Source: an uncultured Acidobacteriota bacterium (GTDB lineage Bacteria; Acidobacteriota; Terriglobia; Bryobacterales; Bryobacteraceae). From it: 54,699 nucleotides of DNA. The notes beneath the pieces were generated by a model, which saw only the letters and a list, made by a program, of their open reading frames with translations, was not told the DNA's origin and ran no database searches. The stretch spans positions 1 to 54,699 of the forward strand of contig CADECY010000044.1 of the NCBI GenBank assembly GCA_902825945.1, given 5' to 3'. Made by a program: the position numbers and the translations under genes. The stretch's first letter is position 1; every line of letters begins with the position of its first letter. Below, one piece after another: positions 8,632 to 16,378 of the stretch.

Positions 8632-9534
8632 TCAGCGTCTCGGGATCACACTATCGACAACGCGGATCATTTGATAAACCGCCGGCGCCAGTGTGGACAC
8701 GAAGATTCCGGGAAGGAAGCATAGGATGAGGGGGAAGACGAGTTTCACCGGTAGCGCCTGCGCGATCAGCATGGCGCGCGCACGGCGGCGGTCGCGTAGA
8801 TCCTCGGCTTGGTGGCGGAGCGTCTCGGCGAGGCTCGCGCCAATTTGCTCGGCTTCGACGACGGCGGATAGAAACGTGGTCATCGCCGGAACATCGACCC
8901 GCTTGGCCAACCGGCGCAGTCCCTGAACGCGTGGCACGCCCGCCAGGGAGTCCCGCTGGTAAACGCGGAATTCCTGCGGGAGCGCGCGGTCCGGAGCCTG
9001 CGATTCGAGGATGCGATCGAGCGCGGTGTCGAAGCCGAGTCCTGCTTCGGCGAGCGTCGCGAAGAGGTCCATCATCAGCGGCAGATCCTTTTCCACTTGC
9101 GCGACACGCTGGCGGCGGGCGGCACGCACGATAAGCCACGGCACACAGGTAACGAGCGCCAGGACAATGAACGGACCGAGTTGCGCCACGGCGGAGAGAA
9201 ACTCGCCGGCCCCGCCGGGAATGGCGGCGAGGACCTGATCCATTTGCGCGATCGCACCGGAGCGATCGAAGAGCCAGGCCAGAGCCATGGCCAGCAGCAA
9301 CGAACCGGCCGTCGCGTAGACGAAACGTTCGGACGCGGCGGCGTCGCGATAGCCGGCAAGCGACAGCCAACGCGCCAGCCGCGATTCGGGCTTGACCCCA
9401 CCGGATCTCCCCGCGCCGAGCCCTTGCAGGGACGAGTCGGCGATCAGGAGTCCACGCTGACGAATGGAGGAGGCGTAGACGGTCCAGCCGAGAACCATCA
9501 ACGAAACCACCAGCACGATACCCACCCAGTCCAC
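8632..9534 (-). CDS. tadC: TadC, inner-membrane platform protein of the Flp pilus
   Basis: About 300 residues with the type II secretion F (T2SSF) domain. Hydrophobic segments lie near the N-terminus, in the middle (LGPFIVLALVTCVPWLIV) and at the end (VKLVFPLILCFLPGIF). The cytoplasmic core holds the typical LPLMMDLFATLAEAGLGFD and AEQIGASLAETLRHQAEDLR motifs. The GTG at 9534, two bases after the tadB stop, is taken as the start because longer versions would overlap tadB by 80 bases. TadB and TadC form the membrane platform on which TadA drives pilus assembly. Confidence 0.88.
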   Translation of the reverse strand: MDWVGIVLVVSLMVLGWTVYASSIRQRGLLIADSSLQGLGAGRSGGVKPESRLARWLSLAGYRDAAASERFVYATAGSLLLAMALAWLFDRSGAIAQMDQVLAAIPGGAGEFLSAVAQLGPFIVLALVTCVPWLIVRAARRQRVAQVEKDLPLMMDLFATLAEAGLGFDTALDRILESQAPDRALPQEFRVYQRDSLAGVPRVQGLRRLAKRVDVPAMTTFLSAVVEAEQIGASLAETLRHQAEDLRDRRRARAMLIAQALPVKLVFPLILCFLPGIFVSTLAPAVYQMIRVVDSVIPRR

Positions 9535-9536
9535 GG

Positions 9537-10397
9537 TCAGTGCTCCACCCGGCTCAGATTCGAGATCCAGTAGATTCCGAGCGCTTGCAATCCGATACAG
9601 AACGCCGCGATCCACGACCCGGCTTGGCTATCCATGAAGGCGGTAATCGATTGCGGATTGGAACGCCACATCATCACGGCGACACCGTAGGTGATCCCCA
9701 TGACGGCGAGGATCGAGTAGTTGGCTTCGACCGACTGCGCGCGCACGCGCCGCGCCATCTCGGTGCGCTCTCGGATCGTTCGGGCGACAGAGAGAAGGGT
9801 CGAGGCGAGACTTCCGCCAGTTTCCCAGTGAACGGCAACCGAGAGCGCAAAAAAGCGAAAGCTCTCCAGTGGAACGCGATCGGCAAAGGCACGCACCGCG
9901 GTTGCCGGATCATCACCCAGACGAATGCGGCCGATCATCTCGCGCAGTTCGCTCGCGAAAGGCTCTTGGGCCTCCCGCATCGCGGCCTCGAGGGAGGCGA
10001 GAAGGGCAGCGCCCGCGCGGAGCGACCCGACCATCAGGTCGATCGCGTCCGCTAGTTGGGATTCGATCCGGTCCACCTGCGTTCCCGCCTGATGGGTTTC
10101 GAGCAGCCAGATCGCGACACCCGCCAGCGCCGCGAACGCCGCGGCAAATGGCGGCTTGGCGGGAGTGAGCATGGCGATCGCGCCTCCCGTGGCAATCGCC
10201 GCGAGCCAAGGAGCCCAGCGGTAGCGTTTCGGGAAGCGAAGGAAGGGCAGAGTAGCGCCATCATCCTGGGCTACCGGCTCGGGCGGCGTCACCAGCAACG
10301 CGTCCAACCATGCACGCGAACGTCCGCGCGTCACCGGACCCCGCCAGAACCAGACGCCGGCGATCACCAGAACCGCGGCGGCGATCCATTCGATCAC
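9537..10397 (-). CDS. tadB: TadB, inner-membrane platform protein of the Flp pilus
   Basis: A 286-residue T2SSF-domain protein with an N-terminal helix (IEWIAAAVLVIAGVWFW), a pair of helices near 60-95, and a C-terminal membrane pair. The cytoplasmic domain contains LADAIDLMVGSLRAGAAL and RVRAQSVEANYS, typical of TadB. It starts with GTG overlapping the tadA stop (GTGA at 10394-10397), so translation is coupled to the ATPase. It pairs with TadC, encoded two bases downstream. Confidence 0.88.
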   Translation of the reverse strand: MIEWIAAAVLVIAGVWFWRGPVTRGRSRAWLDALLVTPPEPVAQDDGATLPFLRFPKRYRWAPWLAAIATGGAIAMLTPAKPPFAAAFAALAGVAIWLLETHQAGTQVDRIESQLADAIDLMVGSLRAGAALLASLEAAMREAQEPFASELREMIGRIRLGDDPATAVRAFADRVPLESFRFFALSVAVHWETGGSLASTLLSVARTIRERTEMARRVRAQSVEANYSILAVMGITYGVAVMMWRSNPQSITAFMDSQAGSWIAAFCIGLQALGIYWISNLSRVEH

Positions 10398-11824
10398 GTC
10401 TGCGTCCCCATTTCCGGCGCCGTGCGGCGCTGAAAGATCGAGAGCGGCACATCGGTTCCTGTTTCGCGCAACTCGTTGACGACGCGAGGCACGATTCCGG
10501 TGGCGCTGAAATCACCGATCAGGCGGCGGTTCTGGCGTCCGCGCTTTCGGTACTGGAACAGATCCTGCAGCAGCGGCGTGGAGCCTTCCATTCCGGTGAC
10601 TTCGGCGATCGTCTCCACGCGGCGGACGCCATCCTCGCAGCGGCGAACGTGAACGATGAGGTGGATCGCCGCCGACATTTGCTCGCGGATCGCGCGAGAA
10701 GGAAGGTCAAGCCCGGCCATGAGCACCATCGTCTCGAGCCGCGACAACGCGTCGCGTGGAGAGTTGGCATGGATCGTTGTCAGTCCGCCATCGTGGCCGG
10801 TATTCATGGCCTGCAGCATGTCGAGCGCTTCGCCCCCGCGGACTTCGCCCACGATGATGCGGTCCGGGCGCATACGCAGACAGTTGATCACGAGGTCGCG
10901 CGCGGTGATGCGGCCACGGCCCTCGAGATTCGGTGGACGTGTCTCCATGCGGACGACGTGCTCCTGATCGAGCACCAGTTCGGCGGTGTCTTCGATGGTG
11001 ACGACCCGCTCGTGGGCGGGGATCACCTCGGCCAGCGCCCCGAGAAGGGTCGACTTACCGGCGCCGGTACCACCTGAGATCAGTACGTTCAGGCGGCTTT
11101 GCACGGCGATTTCCATGAACTGGGCCATCTCGGCCGACATCATGCCGAATTCGATCAACTGCGAGCGCCGCAAGCGGCGGCGGCCGAAGCGGCGAATCGA
11201 GATCGTGGGTCCGTCGAGGGTTACGGGAGGAAGCGTGGCATTGACGCGGCTGCCGTCGGCCAGGCGAAGATCCGCCATGGGAGACGAAACGTCGATGCGG
11301 CGTCCGACGCGTGCCGCGATTCGCTCGATGACGCGGACAATATGTTCGGGGTCGCGGAACCGGATGGAGGTCTTTTCGATGCGGCCGAAGCGTTCGACGT
11401 AGACTTGGTCCGGACCATTCACCAAGATGTCGGTGACGGCGGGATCGGCCAGCAGCGGCGCGAGGGGGCCGATACCGAGGGTCTCCTCCGCGAGATCCTC
11501 GGCCAAGCGGCCCCGCTCGGACTCGTTGAGCGGAAGATCCTCGTCCTCGAGGATGCGGTCCGCGAACTCTTGAACGGCGCTTGCCACCACATCGTCGGCC
11601 GATCCCAGCAGATTGCGGTCGCCCATCTCGGCGAGGAGCCGTTCCTGCAGTTGACCCTTGATCGCCTGGTAGTCCGCCCGGCTCGCGGGAGCGATCACCG
11701 CCGGCGGGGCTTCTCCGCCCCCGCCGATGGCGGGTTTGGCGACGGACCGCACGCGCGCGGCGGCGGTGTTCGACGAACCCCGGCGGAGCGCCAAACGAGT
11801 CCAGTCCGATGGGTACTTGTCCAT
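10394..11824 (-). CDS. tadA: TadA/CpaF secretion ATPase
   Basis: A 476-residue hexameric ATPase that powers Flp pilus extension. The ATG at 11824 (MDKYPSDWTRLALRRGS) overlaps the stop of cpaE (ATGA) and fits better than an upstream ATG at 11956. Motifs: Walker A SGGTGAGKSTLL, Asp box around VVTIEDTAELVL, Walker B RIIVGEVRGGEALDML and His box with AMNTGHDGGLTTIHANS. Its place between cpaE and tadB is the standard Tad order. Confidence 0.95.
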   Translation of the reverse strand: MDKYPSDWTRLALRRGSSNTAAARVRSVAKPAIGGGGEAPPAVIAPASRADYQAIKGQLQERLLAEMGDRNLLGSADDVVASAVQEFADRILEDEDLPLNESERGRLAEDLAEETLGIGPLAPLLADPAVTDILVNGPDQVYVERFGRIEKTSIRFRDPEHIVRVIERIAARVGRRIDVSSPMADLRLADGSRVNATLPPVTLDGPTISIRRFGRRRLRRSQLIEFGMMSAEMAQFMEIAVQSRLNVLISGGTGAGKSTLLGALAEVIPAHERVVTIEDTAELVLDQEHVVRMETRPPNLEGRGRITARDLVINCLRMRPDRIIVGEVRGGEALDMLQAMNTGHDGGLTTIHANSPRDALSRLETMVLMAGLDLPSRAIREQMSAAIHLIVHVRRCEDGVRRVETIAEVTGMEGSTPLLQDLFQYRKRGRQNRRLIGDFSATGIVPRVVNELRETGTDVPLSIFQRRTAPEMGTQT

Positions 11825-13050
11825 CAGGCCCCCGCGCCTTTCGACAGAGCGATGTGTTCCGGTTGGGCCTCCGTGCTGCCCCGAGTGGAACCTTCGGCCG
11901 GAATCCCTTCGATCTCGGTGGCGAGTTCCTTGATTGCCCGGCCGAAGCCGAACCATTTGGTAGAGCGGAGAATGTAAGGAGATCCGGTGTTCATCGCCGG
12001 CATGAGACGCTTGTGGTACGGGATCGCGTAGTCGATGGGGCGGCCCAACCTTCTTTCGACATCGCCCAAAGCAAGATCACCGGAGAAGCTGGCGTAGTTC
12101 TGATTGACGATGACGCGAGTCCGTTCGCGCGCCAACCCGATGCTGTCGAGCACCGGGAGCAGACGAGCGGCGCCGACGACGTTCGGAACGGTGCCTTGGA
12201 GCACGACGAAGGCGATATCGGAAAGGTCGAGCGCCGCCATGACGATTCCGTCGAGCATCGGGAAAGTGTCGATGATGACGTAGTCGAAGGCGCGGCGCGC
12301 CAGGTTGATCACGCGCGCGAACGACTGGTCGTCGACTTCACTCGCCTGCACCGCATCGGCGGGCGCCGACAGCAGGTGAAGTCCGCAGGGGTGAGCCACC
12401 GCCAATTGGCGCAACAGCGTATCGTCGAGGCGATCCCGTTCGCGGACGGCATCGACGATCGAGGTCTCGGGGATCATCCCGAGCATGATGGCGCAGACCC
12501 CGAGTTGGAGAGACGCGTCGATCAGTACGGCTCGGCCGGGATGACGGGAGGCGAGTTCGCAGGCGGTGTTCACGGACAGGGTGGATTTTCCGACTCCACC
12601 CTTGTTGCTGGTGAACGTGATCACTTTGCCGCGCGCGGGTGCTTGCGCGGCTCGAGGCTGGAGAACGCGGTCGAGTAGGTCGCGAAGCTCGGTACTCGCC
12701 AACGGGCGCCGCAGGAAATCTTGCACGCGCGCGCGCAGGAGCTCGATGATGACGGAGCTTTCCGGTTCCTCGCCACCATGGAGGTCGCGCCGGTACAGGG
12801 CAGCCACCGCGCTGTGGGGCAGCGCTCGATGGAGTTCGCGAGCGAGAGAGGCGGCGGACGCGATGTCATTGCCGAGTTCGATACAGATGAGCCGCGGATT
12901 CCGGCTCAGAGCGATCTCGATCGCTTGGCCGTGGCCCTGCGCGAAATAGGGAACAACGCGCCATCCAGCGACGCCCCGGAGGGCAGCCTCGAATTCCGAG
13001 GGCAGTGATGGGTCGGAGCCAACGACGAGGACTTGAATCGTGCTTTCCAT
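11824..13050 (-). CDS. cpaE: CpaE/TadZ pilus localisation ATPase
   Basis: A 408-residue protein with an N-terminal receiver-like domain (about 1-120; starts TIQVLVVGSDPSLPSEFE) that lacks the full set of acidic phospho-acceptor residues, followed by a MinD/ParA-type ATPase with deviant Walker A SNKGGVGKSTLSVN (about 150-163) and a VIIDTFP Walker B region. CpaE/TadZ proteins place the Tad machine at a cell pole or focus. It overlaps tadA by ATGA and follows tadG by two bases. Confidence 0.9.
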   Translation of the reverse strand: MESTIQVLVVGSDPSLPSEFEAALRGVAGWRVVPYFAQGHGQAIEIALSRNPRLICIELGNDIASAASLARELHRALPHSAVAALYRRDLHGGEEPESSVIIELLRARVQDFLRRPLASTELRDLLDRVLQPRAAQAPARGKVITFTSNKGGVGKSTLSVNTACELASRHPGRAVLIDASLQLGVCAIMLGMIPETSIVDAVRERDRLDDTLLRQLAVAHPCGLHLLSAPADAVQASEVDDQSFARVINLARRAFDYVIIDTFPMLDGIVMAALDLSDIAFVVLQGTVPNVVGAARLLPVLDSIGLARERTRVIVNQNYASFSGDLALGDVERRLGRPIDYAIPYHKRLMPAMNTGSPYILRSTKWFGFGRAIKELATEIEGIPAEGSTRGSTEAQPEHIALSKGAGA

Positions 13051-13052
13051 GG

Positions 13053-14120
13053 TTAGCGCACCAGAACCGGCTTGGCCGCGCTCCGCAGAGCGCGATTGGC
13101 GGCAACCACTTCAGTCCATTCGTCGAGCGGGATCCGCGGAGCTGCGGGCAGAGCGGTGCCGAGATGGCGATCGGCGCGGTTTGGCTGAGCGGAGATCGCG
13201 ACGGTGCCGATGCTTCCGCCTAGGGTGACGTAGCCGAAGCCGACAATGCGGTCGAGAGACGCCGGTCCGATTGACTCGTACAGCGCCGCGTATCCGGTCA
13301 GAACCGGGTTCGGGGGAGTGGCGATCGTGGCGATTGGCTGACCGATCGTGTTGGCCGGAGCGGCGAAGCGGCCCACCGCGAGTCCACCGCCCAGCGGCGT
13401 AATCAGCCCATTGCTGTCGATGGTCACCGAGGCTGGCGGCGGATCGGAGCGGAACGTGTTGAAGAAGGCGGCCGAGAGCACGAACGACGTCACCGGAGGG
13501 AATCCCGCGACGGTGTTCACGCTGACCGCGGGTAGCGAATCGGCAATCGCGGTGGAACGCACCGTGATCCCATCGGCTCGCATGGTTCCCATGTAGAGGG
13601 AGCCATGACCGAACAGCAGCGGGAGCGCCGAGCCCGCCGAACTGACGCCCGGAATGTTGTCCAGCAATTGGCGGTCCGCCGTGCGGCGAAGGCGCACCAG
13701 GAACGCGGATCCAGCGGGATCCGGAGTGAAGTCGGTCCGTGAATAGTCATTGGCTTCTAACGGCGATCCGCCGCTGAAGCTTCCCGTCACCATGTCTCCA
13801 TGAGGCTCGTTCGCGCTATTCAGTTCGAGGGCTGGCTGGTAGACGGATGGAGTCTCGAGCACGAGACTTGCGGAGAAGTTGAAGTCTCCGTAGCCGCCGG
13901 TAACGGAGAGATTCGGTCCGGCGGTTGCGCCGGAGCCCGTGACGAGGGTCTGCGCGGCGGTCCTTTGTCCGGCTTCGCCGAATCCACGGGCCCCCTGGAG
14001 GGCCGCGGCATCGGCCGTGGCCTGCATCTGTGCCTGGGTGAGACGAGCGATACCCAAGTCGACCGAGAGGGCCGCAATTCCGAAGATGCCGAAGACCAGC
14101 ATCGCAACGAGAATGAGCAT
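13053..14120 (-). CDS. tadG: TadG-like minor pilin / pilus-associated protein
   Basis: A 355-residue protein with an N-terminal hydrophobic anchor (MLILVAMLVFGIFGIAALSV) followed by DLGIARLTQAQMQATADAAA, the hallmark of the TadG/TadE-type Flp_N region, and a long exported domain rich in Gly, Ser and Pro. TadG is an envelope-anchored accessory protein of the Tad pilus. The gene begins immediately after, and in the same frame as, the TAG stop of cpaB, so there is no spacer and no room for the short basic leader that TadG proteins normally have before the hydrophobic stretch. Confidence 0.8.
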   Translation of the reverse strand: MLILVAMLVFGIFGIAALSVDLGIARLTQAQMQATADAAALQGARGFGEAGQRTAAQTLVTGSGATAGPNLSVTGGYGDFNFSASLVLETPSVYQPALELNSANEPHGDMVTGSFSGGSPLEANDYSRTDFTPDPAGSAFLVRLRRTADRQLLDNIPGVSSAGSALPLLFGHGSLYMGTMRADGITVRSTAIADSLPAVSVNTVAGFPPVTSFVLSAAFFNTFRSDPPPASVTIDSNGLITPLGGGLAVGRFAAPANTIGQPIATIATPPNPVLTGYAALYESIGPASLDRIVGFGYVTLGGSIGTVAISAQPNRADRHLGTALPAAPRIPLDEWTEVVAANRALRSAAKPVLVR

Positions 14121-15197
14121 CTATCGCCTCTGTACCGGCGCGGCGACCAGTTCGCGCTTGTTCCCATTGATGGTTTCGATGTTGGTGAAGCGGCCAGTGA
14201 CGACAGGCCCGGAGACCGGCGCGGCGGCCGGTGCCTCGGTGGATGGCCCCGCCGGCGCCGTCTGTTGCGGTGGCGCGGGGCGAAGAGGTATCGGCGCTAC
14301 CGGCGGAACCGGTCCGCTATCGACGTACCCGCCGGTGCCCGCAAAGGGATTGAACGGCGCGAAGCCAGGAGTGCGGCTCTCCGCGGGGTCGTCCGGGTGG
14401 CCGGATCGCGGGACGCAGTTGATTTCGGCCTCGACGGCCAGCGCTTCCGCGAGGCGCGGCACCTCGTGCGGCTCCATCGCGATGACGATCTCCTGCACGG
14501 GGCGGGTGCGGATCACCGTACCTTGCGTGAGGGTGCGGTTGGCAATGGGAACGTTGCGTACGCTCATCGGCTCGACGACCACACCGTTCTGGACAATCAC
14601 GCGGACCGTTGCCTGCTTCTTCCAGTTCGACATGTTCGCCTGCATTTGCATCTGATTGGCGTAGATGCCCGCGCCGTTGAAGGCATTGTTGGCCGGATCG
14701 AGCGGAAGCGCGCTGATCAGGTCAAAGCGATCTCCCCGGCGCAGGCCGACTAATCCCTGGAGTTTGTCGGCCTCGAGCCGCAGCGCGCGCTTGCCAGGCG
14801 GAATTCCGGCGACGATGCCCGGGCGAGTGCCTTTCGGCAGGAAGTCCTCTTCCGTGAAGACGTAACCCGCCATCTTGTCGTGATCGAGAACACGGCCGAT
14901 GATCTGATCGAGCCGCGTGTGCATCTCCCTGGTCACCTGCTCGGGGCGCATCCAAACGACCGCGATGTTCTGGTTCTTGGGATCCCAAAGGTGATCTCGA
15001 GTAACCTTCGCGTAAGCTGTGATCGCGGCACCGCTGATCGGAACGGGGACAAGACCGGCGCGATTCGGCCCCCTCGAGAACAGGAACGCTGGTTTCTGGA
15101 AATACCAAAGCGCCGTCAGGCCCGTGGCAACGAAGGCGAGCACGAGGAGAGCGGGCCGGAGTATCCGCCAGCGGCTGGCGACGGTGTAGGTTTTCAT
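14121..15197 (-). CDS. cpaB: CpaB/RcpC Flp pilus assembly protein
   Basis: A 358-residue protein with an N-terminal membrane anchor (about 13-33, PALLVLAFVATGLTALWYF), a SAF-type domain (PVPISGAAITAYAKVTRDHL) and an RcpC-like domain with LQGLVGLRRGDRFDLI, then a Pro-rich linker and C-terminus. CpaB/RcpC is a periplasmic partner of the secretin. The ATG overlaps the stop of the TadE gene (ATGA, 15194-15197). The C-terminus ends in RR followed by TAG and directly by the ATG of tadG in the same frame. Confidence 0.85.
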   Translation of the reverse strand: MKTYTVASRWRILRPALLVLAFVATGLTALWYFQKPAFLFSRGPNRAGLVPVPISGAAITAYAKVTRDHLWDPKNQNIAVVWMRPEQVTREMHTRLDQIIGRVLDHDKMAGYVFTEEDFLPKGTRPGIVAGIPPGKRALRLEADKLQGLVGLRRGDRFDLISALPLDPANNAFNGAGIYANQMQMQANMSNWKKQATVRVIVQNGVVVEPMSVRNVPIANRTLTQGTVIRTRPVQEIVIAMEPHEVPRLAEALAVEAEINCVPRSGHPDDPAESRTPGFAPFNPFAGTGGYVDSGPVPPVAPIPLRPAPPQQTAPAGPSTEAPAAAPVSGPVVTGRFTNIETINGNKRELVAAPVQRR

Positions 15198-16018
15198 TGG
15201 AAGACTTCTCGGCTGAACAGGGCTTTGCCGGTGAGCACGCGGCGGAAGGGGCGGAGTTCACGGCCGAGTGCAAGCTGCCGGCCGAGACCGAACGGTCCGG
15301 CGTAGGTGCCCACTCCGGACAAGGACGGGATCGTGGTGCCGCTCGACGGAGCATTGTTCTGCGTGACACCGCCGTCCTGGGCTTGATTGGAGAACGCGAT
15401 GTTCGGCTCGAAGGGGCCATCCGGGCTCTCGCGGAAGCTCGACGATGCGGCGGCTTGGAAAGGATAATTGATGCGGATGGCGGCGACACCACCACCGCTC
15501 AGCGGGAATTGGCCGGGCTGCGCCTCGGTGACGATATCGAGCCAGGTGATCGTCTCGACTCCATCGGTGCCGCGCGCATCGACGCGAGGGACCCCGACGG
15601 TGAGGCCATCGGCCATCGTGGGATCGGAAAGCAGAGCACCGGGATAACGAAGGAGATTGCGATCGGAACCCGCGATGCTCACCCGCTCCCGGATCATGAC
15701 CGGCAAAAGAGCTTGATTGACGGGCGGCATGGCGGGCGGATTCTCGCAGTTCTCAACATCGCAATCGATCACGAGGAATTCGGGATCGAACACCGCGGGG
15801 AGCGCCGACGCGAAGTCCGCTTCAGCCGGGAGAGCGAGCAGCGACAGTTCCCGCGCGGCAATTCGCGCCGCATCCTGGAGCACTTGGGCGGTATAGACCA
15901 TCCGGCCCAAGTCGATCACGACAATCAACAACAGATACAGCACGAGCGCCGCAAGCGCGAACTCGACGAGAGCCGCCCCGCGCCTTTCGCGCACGTGCTG
16001 TACCTGCTTGTCCGTCAA
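15194..16018 (-). CDS. tadE: TadE-like pseudopilin
   Basis: A 274-residue protein with a TadE N-terminus: basic leader ending RERRG, then AALVEFALAALVLYLLLIVV with Glu at +5 and Phe at +6 after the predicted prepilin-peptidase cleavage site, then DLGRMVYTAQVLQDAARIAA. The rest is an exported domain with two nearby cysteines (DCDVENCENP). The listed start is TTG at 16018; a GTG eight codons downstream with CAGG in front is an alternative. It is longer than most TadE proteins. Processing needs a TadV peptidase that is not in the window. Confidence 0.8.
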   Translation of the reverse strand: MTDKQVQHVRERRGAALVEFALAALVLYLLLIVVIDLGRMVYTAQVLQDAARIAARELSLLALPAEADFASALPAVFDPEFLVIDCDVENCENPPAMPPVNQALLPVMIRERVSIAGSDRNLLRYPGALLSDPTMADGLTVGVPRVDARGTDGVETITWLDIVTEAQPGQFPLSGGGVAAIRINYPFQAAASSSFRESPDGPFEPNIAFSNQAQDGGVTQNNAPSSGTTIPSLSGVGTYAGPFGLGRQLALGRELRPFRRVLTGKALFSREVFQ

Positions 16019-16021
16019 AGG

Positions 16022-16378
16022 CTAGTTGGCTTCGACGACGAGGTTGGTGAGCGCGTTGGCGCCCGTGTTGTTGGCCGCACCGAGCACGTTGTTACCGAGG
16101 CGTTCGGCGCCGGAAGCAGCGTCGATCGCGGTAACGTTCAACTGGATGTCGGTCGTGGTAGAACCCGCGGTGGTCTCGATCAGCTTGCCGCTGACGATCG
16201 CGCCGTTGTCGTCGGCGTGCGCGCCGGGCAGGATCGTGGCGACCGCGGCCACCAGATCGGAGGTCTTGTGCCCGAAGATCGACACTGCGGACGCGCCGAT
16301 GAGGGCGACCCCCGCGATCAACAGGCCGTATTCGACCAGGGCCGCGCCTTTCTTCTTCTTGCTGTTCAAGCGAATCAT
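16022..16378 (-). CDS. flp: Flp-type major pilin with long C-terminal extension
   Basis: A 118-residue pilin. The leader MIRLNSKKKKG precedes a cleavage site and AALVEYGLLIAGVALIGASA, with the Flp signature Glu+5 Tyr+6. Most Flp pilins are 50-80 residues; here about 75 residues, rich in Ala, Thr, Asn and Gly, follow the helix. The ATG overlaps the secretin stop (ATGA at 16375-16378) and has a strong AAAGGAG eight bases upstream, as expected for a highly expressed subunit. It would form the pilus filament. Confidence 0.88.
   Translation of the reverse strand: MIRLNSKKKKGAALVEYGLLIAGVALIGASAVSIFGHKTSDLVAAVATILPGAHADDNGAIVSGKLIETTAGSTTTDIQLNVTAIDAASGAERLGNNVLGAANNTGANALTNLVVEAN

Noticed and set aside
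12500..12640. Chromosome partition gene parA
   Set aside because: The MinD/ParA-type ATPase domain is part of CpaE in the Tad locus, with no parB or parS nearby.
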